A DNA stretch of 6,211 nucleotides from Oscillospiraceae bacterium (GTDB lineage: Bacteria > Bacillota > Clostridia > Oscillospirales > Oscillospiraceae). A program made the translations under genes and the position numbers. Within the stretch, counting starts at the first letter, position 1. Every line of letters starts with the position of its first letter. Shown in pieces: positions 1 through 5,690 of this stretch. The notes beneath the pieces are model-generated. The model was not told the origin of the DNA. It saw nothing but the letters and a program-made list of their open reading frames with translations, and did no database searches. The stretch lies in assembly GCA_016290695.1 (NCBI GenBank), contig JAEEUX010000151.1, positions 1-6,211 on the forward strand, read 5' to 3'.

Positions 1-365
1 AAAATTGCATAGTTACCATCTGGATAAAAAGTATTTCCCCATCTTATTGCATTATCCTTTGTTGTAGCAAACCATTTATCTTCCATCGCATAATCATATT
101 CTACAAATTTTTGATTTTGTATTACAGAATCACACTCAGCTTGAGACATAGACCGATATAGTTTTGTCGTTCCTGTCTCGCCATTCCCCGGATTATCGAC
201 CTTGATATTCGTCTGCGTTTGTCCGCCTGCGGGCTTTGTTCCTCCGGCGTTCTCCTCTAATTCCGCTGCGACCTTGGCTTCTCACAATCCGCCTGCCATC
301 ACAGCCACAATCGGATCATTAGCAGCCTTCCCGGCATTGTACACATCCGTCCCATGTGTAGGCCT
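1..365 (-). pseudogene. RHS-type toxin C-terminal module C, interrupted by TGA, partial at left edge
   Basis: The frame opens after a TAG at 368-366 without a start codon. Its first part reads as a linker containing HGTDVYNAGKAANDPIVAV, then meets an in-frame TGA at 284-282. The same frame continues at once with EAKVAAELEENAGG, a Gly/Pro/Thr/Gln-rich hinge and a globular segment. That segment contains LYRSMSQAE, KWFATTKDNAIRWG and FYPDGNY, and runs off the left edge. The YR-x-MS opening followed by a KWFA(T/S)-x4-A-x2-WG motif is a pattern I associate with toxin tips of RHS and other polymorphic toxins. An ADP-ribosyltransferase-like fold is a guess from the N-terminal Arg. The clean reading frame on both sides of the TGA argues for a recent nonsense mutation in a displaced tip. 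Its own immunity gene, if present, would lie beyond base 1. Confidence 0.6.
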
Positions 366-377
366 CTATTCGCTTCG

Positions 378-773
378 TTAAGTAAGCTTAACGATTTCAG
401 GTTCACATATTGCTATAATGTCAATATTATAGTTTTGAGTTATTATGACGTAATGTTTAAGGTTATACGCTTCCAAAAAACCATCTGCAACAGACTCTAT
501 CTTTTCTCTGAATTCTCCTCCTGTAACTTCATATATAACATTTTGAAAATTATCTTTTTTGAATCTTTCTACATCATCGCCATCATATATTTTTTTCTGA
601 ACAATCCCTTCGTCTAACATCCTTACAGCTAATACAACTCCAAATTTAAGTAAATAATTATGATTCCTGCTTATTAATTCTATGTTTAACCCATTTTCTT
701 CGCCGTTAACCAGCTTGATTGAATAATAATCTTTTGCAATGAACTCTTTTGATATTTCTTTCCAGATTTCCAT
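378..773 (-). CDS. Putative immunity protein B (131 aa), family not recognised
   Basis: This intact 131-residue frame starts at an ATG with a near-perfect ribosome site (AAGGAGG, four bases before the ATG) and ends with TAA at 378-380. The product has no signal peptide or membrane segment, so it is probably cytoplasmic. It is a small alternating helix/strand protein with a net acidic sequence. Visible landmarks are a hydrophobic strand with LLKFGVVLAVRMLDEG (about residues 41-56) and a C-terminal HYVIIT...IDIIAICEPEI stretch (about 107-127). Such HY-x-I-x-T...ID-x-x-x-x-x-EP endings resemble immunity proteins of polymorphic toxin loci, but I cannot name the Imm family. Placement directly after an RHS toxin tail (910-783) makes it the likely antidote of that toxin. 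It is AT-rich relative to the metabolic genes to its right, as expected of a transferred cassette. The role is inferred from context. Confidence 0.7.
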   Translation of the reverse strand: MEIWKEISKEFIAKDYYSIKLVNGEENGLNIELISRNHNYLLKFGVVLAVRMLDEGIVQKKIYDGDDVERFKKDNFQNVIYEVTGGEFREKIESVADGFLEAYNLKHYVIITQNYNIDIIAICEPEIVKLT

Positions 774-910
774 ATAGCCTCCTTAATATCAATTTTTATA
801 GCTTTAGTATTTGAAATTCTGATTTCAAGCGTTGCTCCATCTGTTGTCCTTCCCTGTCTTGCCACGATTATTGACCCGTCGCTGAGCATGCCAACTTTTC
901 CCGGCTCATA
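686..910 (-). pseudogene. Orphan RHS toxin C-terminal tail B
   Basis: A start-less frame reads YEPGKVGMLSDGSIIVARQG and continues with DGATLEIRISNTKAIKID, up to about 783. The pattern G-K-(V/L)-x-x-L-x-DGS-x-(I/V)-x-x-R...DG-x-(P/A)-TLEI is common at the extreme C-terminus of RHS-associated toxins. There it usually ends within a few residues of the last strand. Here the frame runs on for about 34 further codons inside the immunity gene before stopping at 686. This suggests the original stop was lost, or simply that the frame is no longer selected. At its upstream end it joins an RHS scrap in a different frame near 901-910, so it cannot be expressed as a fusion. Only the last 40 to 45 residues of the toxin survive, so no catalytic assignment is possible. 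Confidence 0.6.
778..784 (-). promoter_or_regulatory. Strong ribosome binding site of immunity gene B
   Basis: AAGGAGG on the minus strand sits four bases before the ATG at 773. It lies inside the end of the preceding toxin-tail reading frame, so the antidote can be translated from the same transcript as the toxin. It decides the start of the 131-residue protein. Confidence 0.85.
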
Positions 911-1029
911 GCGGTGACTTTGCCGTAGCTTACAAGCGTCGGGCAGCCGACGGCGCTATATGTGCAGCTCGTACCGCTGCCTCCACCCAATACATCGGCA
1001 ATCCTGCAGAGCGCGGCGTAACTCTCGAT
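901..1029 (-). pseudogene. RHS/YD-repeat core scrap of cassette B
   Basis: An open stretch between a TAA and the frame break near 901 reads ADVLGGGSGTSCTYSAVG and then CPTLVSYGKVTAM. TYSAVG-x-PT followed by SYG-K-x-x-AM matches the YD-repeat signature of clostridial RHS core regions (typically YSYDAVGNPT...Y, then a W/G-rich turn). It begins about a dozen bases after the immunity gene A stop (1041). It lacks a start and a ribosome site, and breaks frame where toxin tail B begins. The usual RHS C-terminal landmark (an RYYDP-like segment) is absent. It is a leftover of the parent RHS gene carried with the cassette. Confidence 0.6.
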
Positions 1030-1040
1030 TTACCTTGCGG

Positions 1041-1628
1041 TTATTTTTTCCACACCTCTATACCCAAATCGGAATAATTACATACTATTTCTCTAAACAA
1101 TTTTTCGGAAACATCAATATCAGCATTGATAATCATATAATCCATATGATGCCTTGGCGTAATCAGTGTTTTTGAGTTTGGAAAATAAAAACTTGCTAAC
1201 GAAATATATCGAAATCCACCTTCAATGAACTTCCTTAGAACTGAAAATTCGTTACTCAAATCAACCATCATCCCGCACTGATAACGATAATCTATATTTC
1301 TCTCCTTTAGAATCGCGCGAATTTCTTTATAAATATCATTGCGGTATCTGTCTGACCAGTGTTCAAAGTATGAATAAGAATGGAAAGGAGCAATAATGCA
1401 AACTGTTTCGCTATTAATGCGTATGAAGTCTTTCACGAGCGAAAGCATTATGTTCATATCGCAGTAAAACTCATACCTGTCCCCATTATAGCCATGGAAT
1501 GATTCGTAGCCACCATCCCAATCGTGCGTCTTAAAAAACACCTCTATGTACGGACAATCATTCAGCTGGTCAATGACTAAATTAGAACCGTTCAAATACT
1601 CTTTGATTTCTTTTAAGGATAATTTCAT
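1041..1628 (-). CDS. Putative immunity protein A (195 aa), family not recognised
   Basis: This intact 195-residue frame has an ATG (1628-1626) that overlaps the stop of the preceding toxin tail as TAATG, so translational coupling is likely. The only ribosome-site-like sequence is GGGAG, about 12 bases upstream, which is poorly placed and fits coupling. The product is predicted soluble: no signal peptide and no long hydrophobic helix. It is rich in Tyr, Phe and Asp. Distinct segments are KTHDWDGGYESFHGYNGD near residues 33-50, CIIAPFHSYSYFEHWSDRY near 77-95 and LITPRHHMDYMIINADIDV near 154-172. The clustered His/Asp/Trp could suggest a metal site, but I do not recognise an enzyme. Its position directly behind an RHS toxin tip and its coupled start argue for an immunity protein; this is inference. 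It is AT-rich compared with the genes at 2130-5540. Confidence 0.7.
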   Translation of the reverse strand: MKLSLKEIKEYLNGSNLVIDQLNDCPYIEVFFKTHDWDGGYESFHGYNGDRYEFYCDMNIMLSLVKDFIRINSETVCIIAPFHSYSYFEHWSDRYRNDIYKEIRAILKERNIDYRYQCGMMVDLSNEFSVLRKFIEGGFRYISLASFYFPNSKTLITPRHHMDYMIINADIDVSEKLFREIVCNYSDLGIEVWKK

Positions 1629-1777
1629 TAATGCCGAACGCTCCCATCATAATTAACATTCCAATAATCTCCGGGTTTACCGTTGGGTGGCGAAGCGTCC
1701 CAATGATCCTTGTTCAGCTTATCTTTCTTATACCCATATTCTTTTTCTGAGTATAACTTCCATCTTTGCCGGTTCTC
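1628..1777 (-). pseudogene. Orphan RHS toxin C-terminal tail A
   Basis: This start-less frame of 49 codons opens after a TAG at 1780-1778 and ends with a TAA at 1630-1628 that shares its last base with the immunity ATG. It reads WKLYSEKEYGYKKDKL, then NKDHWDASPPNGKPGDYWNV and NYDGSVRH. The lysine-rich lead followed by DHWD-x-S-x-P-x-G...Y-x-NV-x-x-DG at the very C-terminus is a typical ending of RHS and other polymorphic toxin tips, many of them nucleases. The catalytic part is mostly missing, so I do not assign an activity. The upstream RHS scrap (1988-1782) ends in a different frame four bases away, so no fusion can be made. The preserved stop/start overlap shows the original toxin-immunity operon joint. 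Confidence 0.65.
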
Positions 1778-1781
1778 CTAT

Positions 1782-1988
1782 TTAAAGTTTAGAAGTTATA
1801 TTAGTCTTTGAACAGAAGGGGTTTGCGTCGCTTGCCACTGGCGACTGCTCCACGACGAAAGCGTCGTGGGCATAAGTCGTGCTGAACGTGCCATTCGTCC
1901 GACCGGTGAGCGTGTTGCCGTTCGCGTAGTAGGTGCAGCTCTGCTTTACGCTGTCGCCGTAGTTAACGAGAGTCGTGTAAAAAATCGC
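1782..1988 (-). pseudogene. RHS/YD-repeat core scrap of cassette A
   Basis: Sixty-eight codons are open between two stops with no start codon. The peptide contains CTYYANGNTLTGRTNGTFS followed by TTYAHDAF. This is a classic RHS/YD repeat (Y-x-x-NGN-x-LTG...T-Y-x-(Y/H)D-x-x). It ends in ASDANPF before diverging. In many clostridial RHS proteins ANPF is followed by RY-x-GEY-x-D, the conserved end of the core; here that part is deleted after the Phe and unrelated residues lead to a TAA. This is the clearest proof that the array descends from an RHS gene. The scrap is GC-richer than the adjoining immunity genes, consistent with core and tip having different origins. Confidence 0.75.
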
Positions 1989-2013
1989 TTATATATACAC
2001 CGCTCTGTTCTGC

Positions 2014-2043
2014 GCCTGCTGCCTTACCGACAGCAGGCTTTTT
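2014..2043 (+). terminator. Rho-independent terminator on the + strand
   Basis: Perfect 8-bp arms, gcctgctg (2014-2021) and cagcaggc (2031-2038), surround a 9-base loop and are followed directly by five T residues. Polarity is clearly +, because the minus-strand copy has no U-tract after the stem. No + strand gene is visible upstream of it. It lies in the gene-poor stretch 1989-2129 between the MATE gene and the RHS scraps, where I see no coding sequence. It may be a relic of a lost + strand gene or may block antisense transcription. Confidence 0.7.
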
Positions 2044-2104
2044 CGTCTATCGGGGCATTATTGAGCGCTCACGGAAAATTCTAATTTCGACTTTTTCCTA
2101 ATAA

Positions 2105-2138
2105 ACTCGATAATAAATCAACGCGTTGATTACGAGTC
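2105..2138. repeat. Palindrome at the 3' end of the MATE gene
   Basis: A perfect 16-base palindrome (aatcaacgcgttgatt, 2116-2131) overlaps the MATE stop codon. It is flanked by a second complementary pair, actcg (2105-2109) and cgagt (2134-2138). The minus-strand copy is followed by an AT-rich but not T-only stretch, so it is a weak terminator candidate for the MATE transcript. A run of six T follows three bases after the outer arm on the + strand. A protein-binding site is an alternative. Confidence 0.4.
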
Positions 2139-3494
2139 GATTTTTTCTATACTTTGCTCAGTTCCTTTTTTGCGAAGCCAAATAAAATAGCCCGTGCAGA
2201 TAACGAGCGATACGCAGGAGGCTATCGGCGCACCTATTCCCATCGGCCAGAGCGTACCTACACAGTATTTTACCGCAAGCTTGCATATCGGCACGCGGAC
2301 GCCGAAGGTCGCCACCATGCTGTGAACAAAGGTCACCATCGACTTTCCGCAGCCGTTGAAATATGAGTTCATCGCAAAGATGAAGCATATCAGGATGCAG
2401 TCAAACGAATATGTACGCAGGTAGCTCGCCGCCATTGCGATAACGTCTTCGTCTACGGCAAAAATGGAGGTGAGCGTCTGCGGCGATATTTGCGAGAAGA
2501 CGCACACGGCCAGGCCGAATATAAGCGAATACGCTATGCCGTAGCGCAGCGATTTAAGCGCCCTGTCGGGCTTGTTCGCGCCCATGTTCTGGGCCGTCAT
2601 CGTAGTGACGGCGGAGGAAAAGGCCATCGGCGGCATCATGGTGAACATCATGATTTTTTCGACTATTCCCACTGCGGCGGACATGATTACGCCCATCGCG
2701 TTTACAAAAGCGGTTATGAGCATAAACGAGAAGGAAACGAGCGCTTCCTGCAGCGATAGCGGGATCCCGACCTTGAGGATATAGCCTATAGCCTTGCCGG
2801 AGGGCTTGAAGTGGCGGCGTTCGATTTTGAACGGAAGCTCCTTGCGGCGTATGAAAAACAGCGCGATAAGGAAGCTGAGTATCTCGGAAAAGGTCGTCGC
2901 GTATGCCGCGCCAGCAGCGCCGAGGCGGAAAACGCCGACGAGAAGGATATCCGCGACGAGGTTTACGCAGCTCGTTATGGCGACGAAGTACATCGGGGTT
3001 TTCGAGTCCCCCACGCCTCTGTATATACCGCCCACGGCATTATAACCAAGCATGAACGGGATGCCCGCCGCGCAGATAACAAGATAATCCCATGCATAAC
3101 CCACAGCCTCCGCCGGGGTCTGCATGAGGGCTATCACGGGCGATGCGAAAATGATGATAGGCGGCGTGATGACAAGGGCGACTATCAGCGACAGGAACGC
3201 CGAGCTGCCGACGGCGTGCGCCGCCTTTTCGCCGTTGCCCTCGCCGACGCTCTGCCCGATAAGCACCGTCGCGCCCGTGGATAGACCTATAACGACGCTG
3301 AAAAGCGTCGTCATAATCTGCGTGCCAGTTGAGACGGCGGCTATGTGAGCGGGGCTGCAATAGCGCCCGATTATGAGCAGGTCTACGGCGCCGTAAAGCG
3401 AGTGTAATAAATTCGCAAGAAAAAAGGGCAAAGCAAAGCGCAGCAGAGCTGTGCTGACCTTGTCCTCCGTAAGTGATAATGGTTTTTTTGTCAT
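2130..3494 (-). CDS. MATE family efflux transporter
   Basis: This is a 454-residue inner-membrane exporter of the MATE superfamily (NorM/DinF/YoeA type, MatE domain twice). The family extrudes cationic drugs or metabolites in exchange for Na+ or H+; the substrate here is unknown. About 12 hydrophobic segments fill the protein, split into two six-helix halves by a basic linker (RRKELPFKIERRHFKP). Counting from the upstream ATG at 3506, family landmarks are VDLLIIGRY (41-49), the GQSVGEGN loop (84-91), YRGVGDSKTP (162-171), AQNMGANKPDRA (305-316, the second-half counterpart of the GQ loop) and YFNGCGKS (382-389). Length is normal and there is no sign of damage. The ATG at 3494 is preferred because GGAG stands six bases before it; the ATG at 3506 (four residues longer) has no ribosome site. 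It follows the reductase gene by about 80 bp, across a hairpin, and could be co-transcribed. Confidence 0.93.
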   Translation of the reverse strand: MTKKPLSLTEDKVSTALLRFALPFFLANLLHSLYGAVDLLIIGRYCSPAHIAAVSTGTQIMTTLFSVVIGLSTGATVLIGQSVGEGNGEKAAHAVGSSAFLSLIVALVITPPIIIFASPVIALMQTPAEAVGYAWDYLVICAAGIPFMLGYNAVGGIYRGVGDSKTPMYFVAITSCVNLVADILLVGVFRLGAAGAAYATTFSEILSFLIALFFIRRKELPFKIERRHFKPSGKAIGYILKVGIPLSLQEALVSFSFMLITAFVNAMGVIMSAAVGIVEKIMMFTMMPPMAFSSAVTTMTAQNMGANKPDRALKSLRYGIAYSLIFGLAVCVFSQISPQTLTSIFAVDEDVIAMAASYLRTYSFDCILICFIFAMNSYFNGCGKSMVTFVHSMVATFGVRVPICKLAVKYCVGTLWPMGIGAPIASCVSLVICTGYFIWLRKKGTEQSIEKIDS

Positions 3495-3500
3495 TTCTAT

Positions 3501-3504
3501 CTCC
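3501..3504 (-). promoter_or_regulatory. Ribosome binding site choosing the MATE start
   Basis: GGAG lies six bases upstream of the ATG at 3494 and overlaps the first possible codon region (ATG at 3506-3504). It therefore favours the shorter start. Nothing comparable precedes 3506. Confidence 0.6.
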
Positions 3505-3516
3505 ATGCCATAGTTT

Positions 3517-3549
3517 GCCGCCGGAGCTTTTTATTTTCGCTCCGGCGGC
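3517..3549. repeat. Perfect 11-bp GC-rich hairpin without U-tract
   Basis: The arms gccgccggagc (3517-3527) and gctccggcggc (3539-3549) are exact reverse complements around an 11-base loop made of T and one A (C at the end) on the + strand. On the minus strand it falls 23 bases after the reductase stop and 22 before the MATE ATG at 3494. Neither direction has a T-run after the stem. It may be a weak or factor-dependent terminator/attenuator, or a 3'-end stabiliser, setting MATE output relative to the reductase. Confidence 0.6.
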
Positions 3550-3572
3550 GATTCATATTGATTACAATTTAA

Positions 3573-5540
3573 TTATATTCTGCCGATATCTCTGGCTATC
3601 TGGAAGGCCGAGCCAGTGGCGTTCGTAATATTCTTGGGGCTCAGGCAGTCGCCTATCTGATAAAACTCCGGTGCGCAGAAGCAAAGGGCCTGCGCCGCTT
3701 CGCTTTCCGGCCTCTGACCTACGGCGTAGATTACGGTATCCGCTGGGAAGAGCTTTTCGCCCTCCGCGCTCTCGCCAACGACGCCTTCGGGCTTTATCTC
3801 CTTGGCCTTAGTGTTGAAGCTTATTTCAATGCCCTGCTTTTTGAGCTCCGCACGCAGGCCGACAGCATGAAGGAAGTTGCCGCCGTCATTAATCTGCGGC
3901 GCCATTTCCATCACCTTTACCTTGTGTCCGAGCATGGAAAGATAAATGCCGAGCTCAAGGCCGACAAGGCCCGCGCCGAGGATGCAGACATTCTGCCCGA
4001 CCTTATCGGTGTTCATATATGCAAATTCTGCGCCGAGGACGTTTTTGCCGTCGATTCCCGGGATGGGCGGTTTGACAGGTCTTGCGCCCGTGGCGGCAAT
4101 GATAACGTCCGGGTGCAGTGACTCGGCGAGCTGTGGCGTGACTTCCGTATTGAGGCGAAGATCTATCGCGGCCTTTCTCACGGCGCGCTCCTGCGCGTTG
4201 AGGTATACGTCGAGCTTCATTTTAAAGGGAACGTTCTTCTCGCAGCGGATAGCGCCGCCGAGCTTATCGGTTTTCTCGCAGAGAATGACCTCGTGGCCGC
4301 GTTCCGCGCAGGTAAGAGCAGCCTGCATACCGCCGATACCGCCGCCCACGACAAGAACCTTCTTGTGAGAAACAGGCTGGGCGTTATCGAATTTTATTTC
4401 AAGCTCATGACCTGTCTCGGGATTTATCGCACAGTAGGGCTCGCCCACGTTCATTTCCGTAGAGAAGCAGGACAGGCAGCGCAGGCAGCGCTTGATCTCG
4501 TCCTCGCGCCCGGTACGCATCTTGAGCGGAAGGTCGGGGTCGGCAAGGAGGGCACGCGCCATTTCCACGATGTCGGCCTGACCGGAGGCGATAATATCCT
4601 CCATCATTTCCGGTTCGCCGATAGCGCCTATAGCGGCGACGGGAGTTTTAACGTGCTTTTTTATCTCGGCGGCGTATTTTACGTTCGGACAATCGCCGAG
4701 GAACATGCTCGGATGCGTAACGGCAAAAACTTCGTCTACCTCGTGGTTTCCGGCAGAAACGTGGATAAGGTCGCAGACGCCGTCAAGCTGCTTTGCGAAG
4801 GCTATGCCGTTTTCAATGTCGTAACCGCCGTCATAGCACTCGCTGCCGCTGATTCTAACTTCGAGCGGGAAGCCTGCGCCGCAGGCTTTTTTAATGGCCT
4901 TGCAGATTTCGACGGTGAAGCGCGCGCGGTTCTCTATGTCCGGGCCGCCCCATTTATCCTTTCTCGTGTTGGTTTTGGGCGAAACGAACTGGTGAAGGAG
5001 CCAGCCGTGGCCCGCATGGAGAAGGATCATGCCGAAGCCGGCGCGCTTAGCAGTCGCCGCGGCCTGGGCAAACTTCTCGATTGTTCGCTCGATTATCTCC
5101 TCCGGCATTTCGGGGACGAGCCTGTCCCCTACCTGCATCTCGACGGGGGCGTAAGCCTTGCCAAAACCCTTGCCGCCCATGAAGGATGGCGTTCTGTTGG
5201 CAAACATTCCTGTATGCTGAAGCTCTGCCGTTGCTATAGCGCCGTGGCGGGAGATAGCGTTGGCCACTCTGCAAAGCGGGCTGTAAGCCCTGTGGTCTTC
5301 AATACAAACGTGATTGGCTCCGCCGCGGCCGAGCTCGGCATCTACGATAAGCTCGCAGCTTGCGACGGACGCCGCGCCGCCCATAGCCTTTCTTTCGTAA
5401 TAAGCGGCAGCGCCGGGCGGAAGGATATTATCACCCGTCATGTTCTGATAACCCGTAGGTGAAGCGAAAATACGGTTGCGGAACAGGGTGTTGCCAAGTT
5501 TTATAGGTTCAAAAACGTGCTCATATTTAACACAGCTCAT
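3573..5540 (-). CDS. NADH:flavin oxidoreductase / 2,4-dienoyl-CoA reductase (enoate reductase) family
   Basis: This 655-residue FMN/4Fe-4S/FAD oxidoreductase is likely a cytoplasmic enzyme reducing an activated C=C bond with NAD(P)H. Residues 8-345 are an old-yellow-enzyme TIM barrel with the catalytic HAGHGWLLHQFVSP (175-188) and the following N-x-R-x-D-x-(W/Y)-GG. Cys352, 355, 358 and 370 form the iron-sulphur motif (CLRCLSC...CAINP). Residues 394-655 are an FAD/NAD(P) module with GGGIGG (399-404), ATG-x-RP (484-488), a second GAGLVG (522-527) and IGD (629-631). FadH, clostridial 2-enoate reductases, BaiCD/BaiH bile-acid enzymes and daidzein reductases all share this layout and length, so the substrate cannot be named. 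AAGGGG eight bases before the ATG supports the start. It has its own promoter. No neighbouring bai, had or fld-like genes are seen to fix a pathway. Confidence 0.92.
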   Translation of the reverse strand: MSCVKYEHVFEPIKLGNTLFRNRIFASPTGYQNMTGDNILPPGAAAYYERKAMGGAASVASCELIVDAELGRGGANHVCIEDHRAYSPLCRVANAISRHGAIATAELQHTGMFANRTPSFMGGKGFGKAYAPVEMQVGDRLVPEMPEEIIERTIEKFAQAAATAKRAGFGMILLHAGHGWLLHQFVSPKTNTRKDKWGGPDIENRARFTVEICKAIKKACGAGFPLEVRISGSECYDGGYDIENGIAFAKQLDGVCDLIHVSAGNHEVDEVFAVTHPSMFLGDCPNVKYAAEIKKHVKTPVAAIGAIGEPEMMEDIIASGQADIVEMARALLADPDLPLKMRTGREDEIKRCLRCLSCFSTEMNVGEPYCAINPETGHELEIKFDNAQPVSHKKVLVVGGGIGGMQAALTCAERGHEVILCEKTDKLGGAIRCEKNVPFKMKLDVYLNAQERAVRKAAIDLRLNTEVTPQLAESLHPDVIIAATGARPVKPPIPGIDGKNVLGAEFAYMNTDKVGQNVCILGAGLVGLELGIYLSMLGHKVKVMEMAPQINDGGNFLHAVGLRAELKKQGIEISFNTKAKEIKPEGVVGESAEGEKLFPADTVIYAVGQRPESEAAQALCFCAPEFYQIGDCLSPKNITNATGSAFQIARDIGRI

Positions 5541-5548
5541 AAATCATT

Positions 5549-5554
5549 CCCCTT
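5549..5554 (-). promoter_or_regulatory. Ribosome binding site of the reductase gene
   Basis: AAGGGG on the minus strand is eight bases upstream of the ATG at 5540 and is the only good site near the beginning of the open frame. Confidence 0.7.
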
Positions 5555-5582
5555 TGTGCGAAATCATTATTGACTAATATAA

Positions 5583-5611
5583 ATTCTATCACATTATTGG
5601 GCATATTACAA
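5583..5611 (-). promoter_or_regulatory. Sigma70-type promoter for the reductase gene
   Basis: On the minus strand TTGTAA (5611-5606, four of six consensus bases) is followed by a 17-base spacer and TAGAAT (5588-5583, five of six). This leaves a leader of roughly 35 bases before the ATG. The -35 box directly abuts the terminator hairpin at 5612, so termination of the upstream gene and initiation for the reductase are packed together. Confidence 0.6.
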
Positions 5612-5665
5612 ACAGAAAATATGACGCCGGTTCAAAAGCAAAGAACACGGCGCCATATTTTCTGT
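5612..5665. terminator. Bidirectional-type terminator hairpin
   Basis: Eighteen-base arms (5612-5629 and 5648-5665) are complementary except for one G-U position. The stem core is GC-rich (cggcgcc-like), with A-rich sequence outside one arm and T-rich outside the other, so it can act in both directions. An inner gttc/gaac pair extends the stem. It follows the solute-binding protein stop by about 25 bases and most plausibly ends that minus-strand operon. Confidence 0.8.
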
Positions 5666-5690
5666 ATTAATCTATGCCCGAATGCTTACA

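Larger units (their letters stand above)
1..1988 (-). other. Tandem array of displaced RHS toxin-immunity cassettes
   Basis: This is a composite region, not a single gene. Read on the minus strand it alternates GC-richer RHS scraps, short toxin C-terminal tails and AT-rich intact open frames of the size of immunity proteins. The unit RHS scrap, toxin tail, immunity occurs twice (1988-1041 and 1029-378). A third toxin module begins at 365 and leaves the window. New toxin material starts within about 12 to 15 bases of each preceding immunity stop codon. In RHS and CDI systems, orphan tips with immunity genes are known to accumulate downstream of a main toxin gene. No full RHS gene lies upstream here (a MATE gene does), so the parent gene is lost or elsewhere. 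The array reading is inference from order and motifs; the individual scraps are directly visible. Confidence 0.75.

Noticed and set aside
282..284. TGA read as an amino acid (alternative code)
   Set aside because: Trp is encoded by TGG throughout the genes here and no gene needs TGA as sense. A nonsense mutation in a displaced module is simpler.
354..617. + strand 87-codon frame opposite immunity gene B
   Set aside because: The Phe/Ile/Tyr-rich product looks membrane-like only because it is the complement of an AT-rich gene. It has no ribosome site and it overlaps the better supported minus gene.
1727..1762. Short minus frame starting MEVILRKRIW after an AGGAGA-like site
   Set aside because: Only about a dozen codons, and out of frame with the toxin tail that reads through the same bases. 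The ribosome-like site is probably incidental.
1..1988. CRISPR array or simple repeat array as explanation of the alternating pattern
   Set aside because: The repeated units share order and kind, not sequence. There are no regularly spaced direct repeats.
2811..3284. + strand open frame inside the MATE gene
   Set aside because: It is a charged, low-complexity shadow of the membrane protein in a GC-rich region with no translation signal.
4293..5462. Long + strand open frame (389 codons) opposite the reductase gene
   Set aside because: It is the antisense of a gene with unmistakable OYE, Fe-S and FAD motifs. The product has no recognisable domain and no ribosome site.
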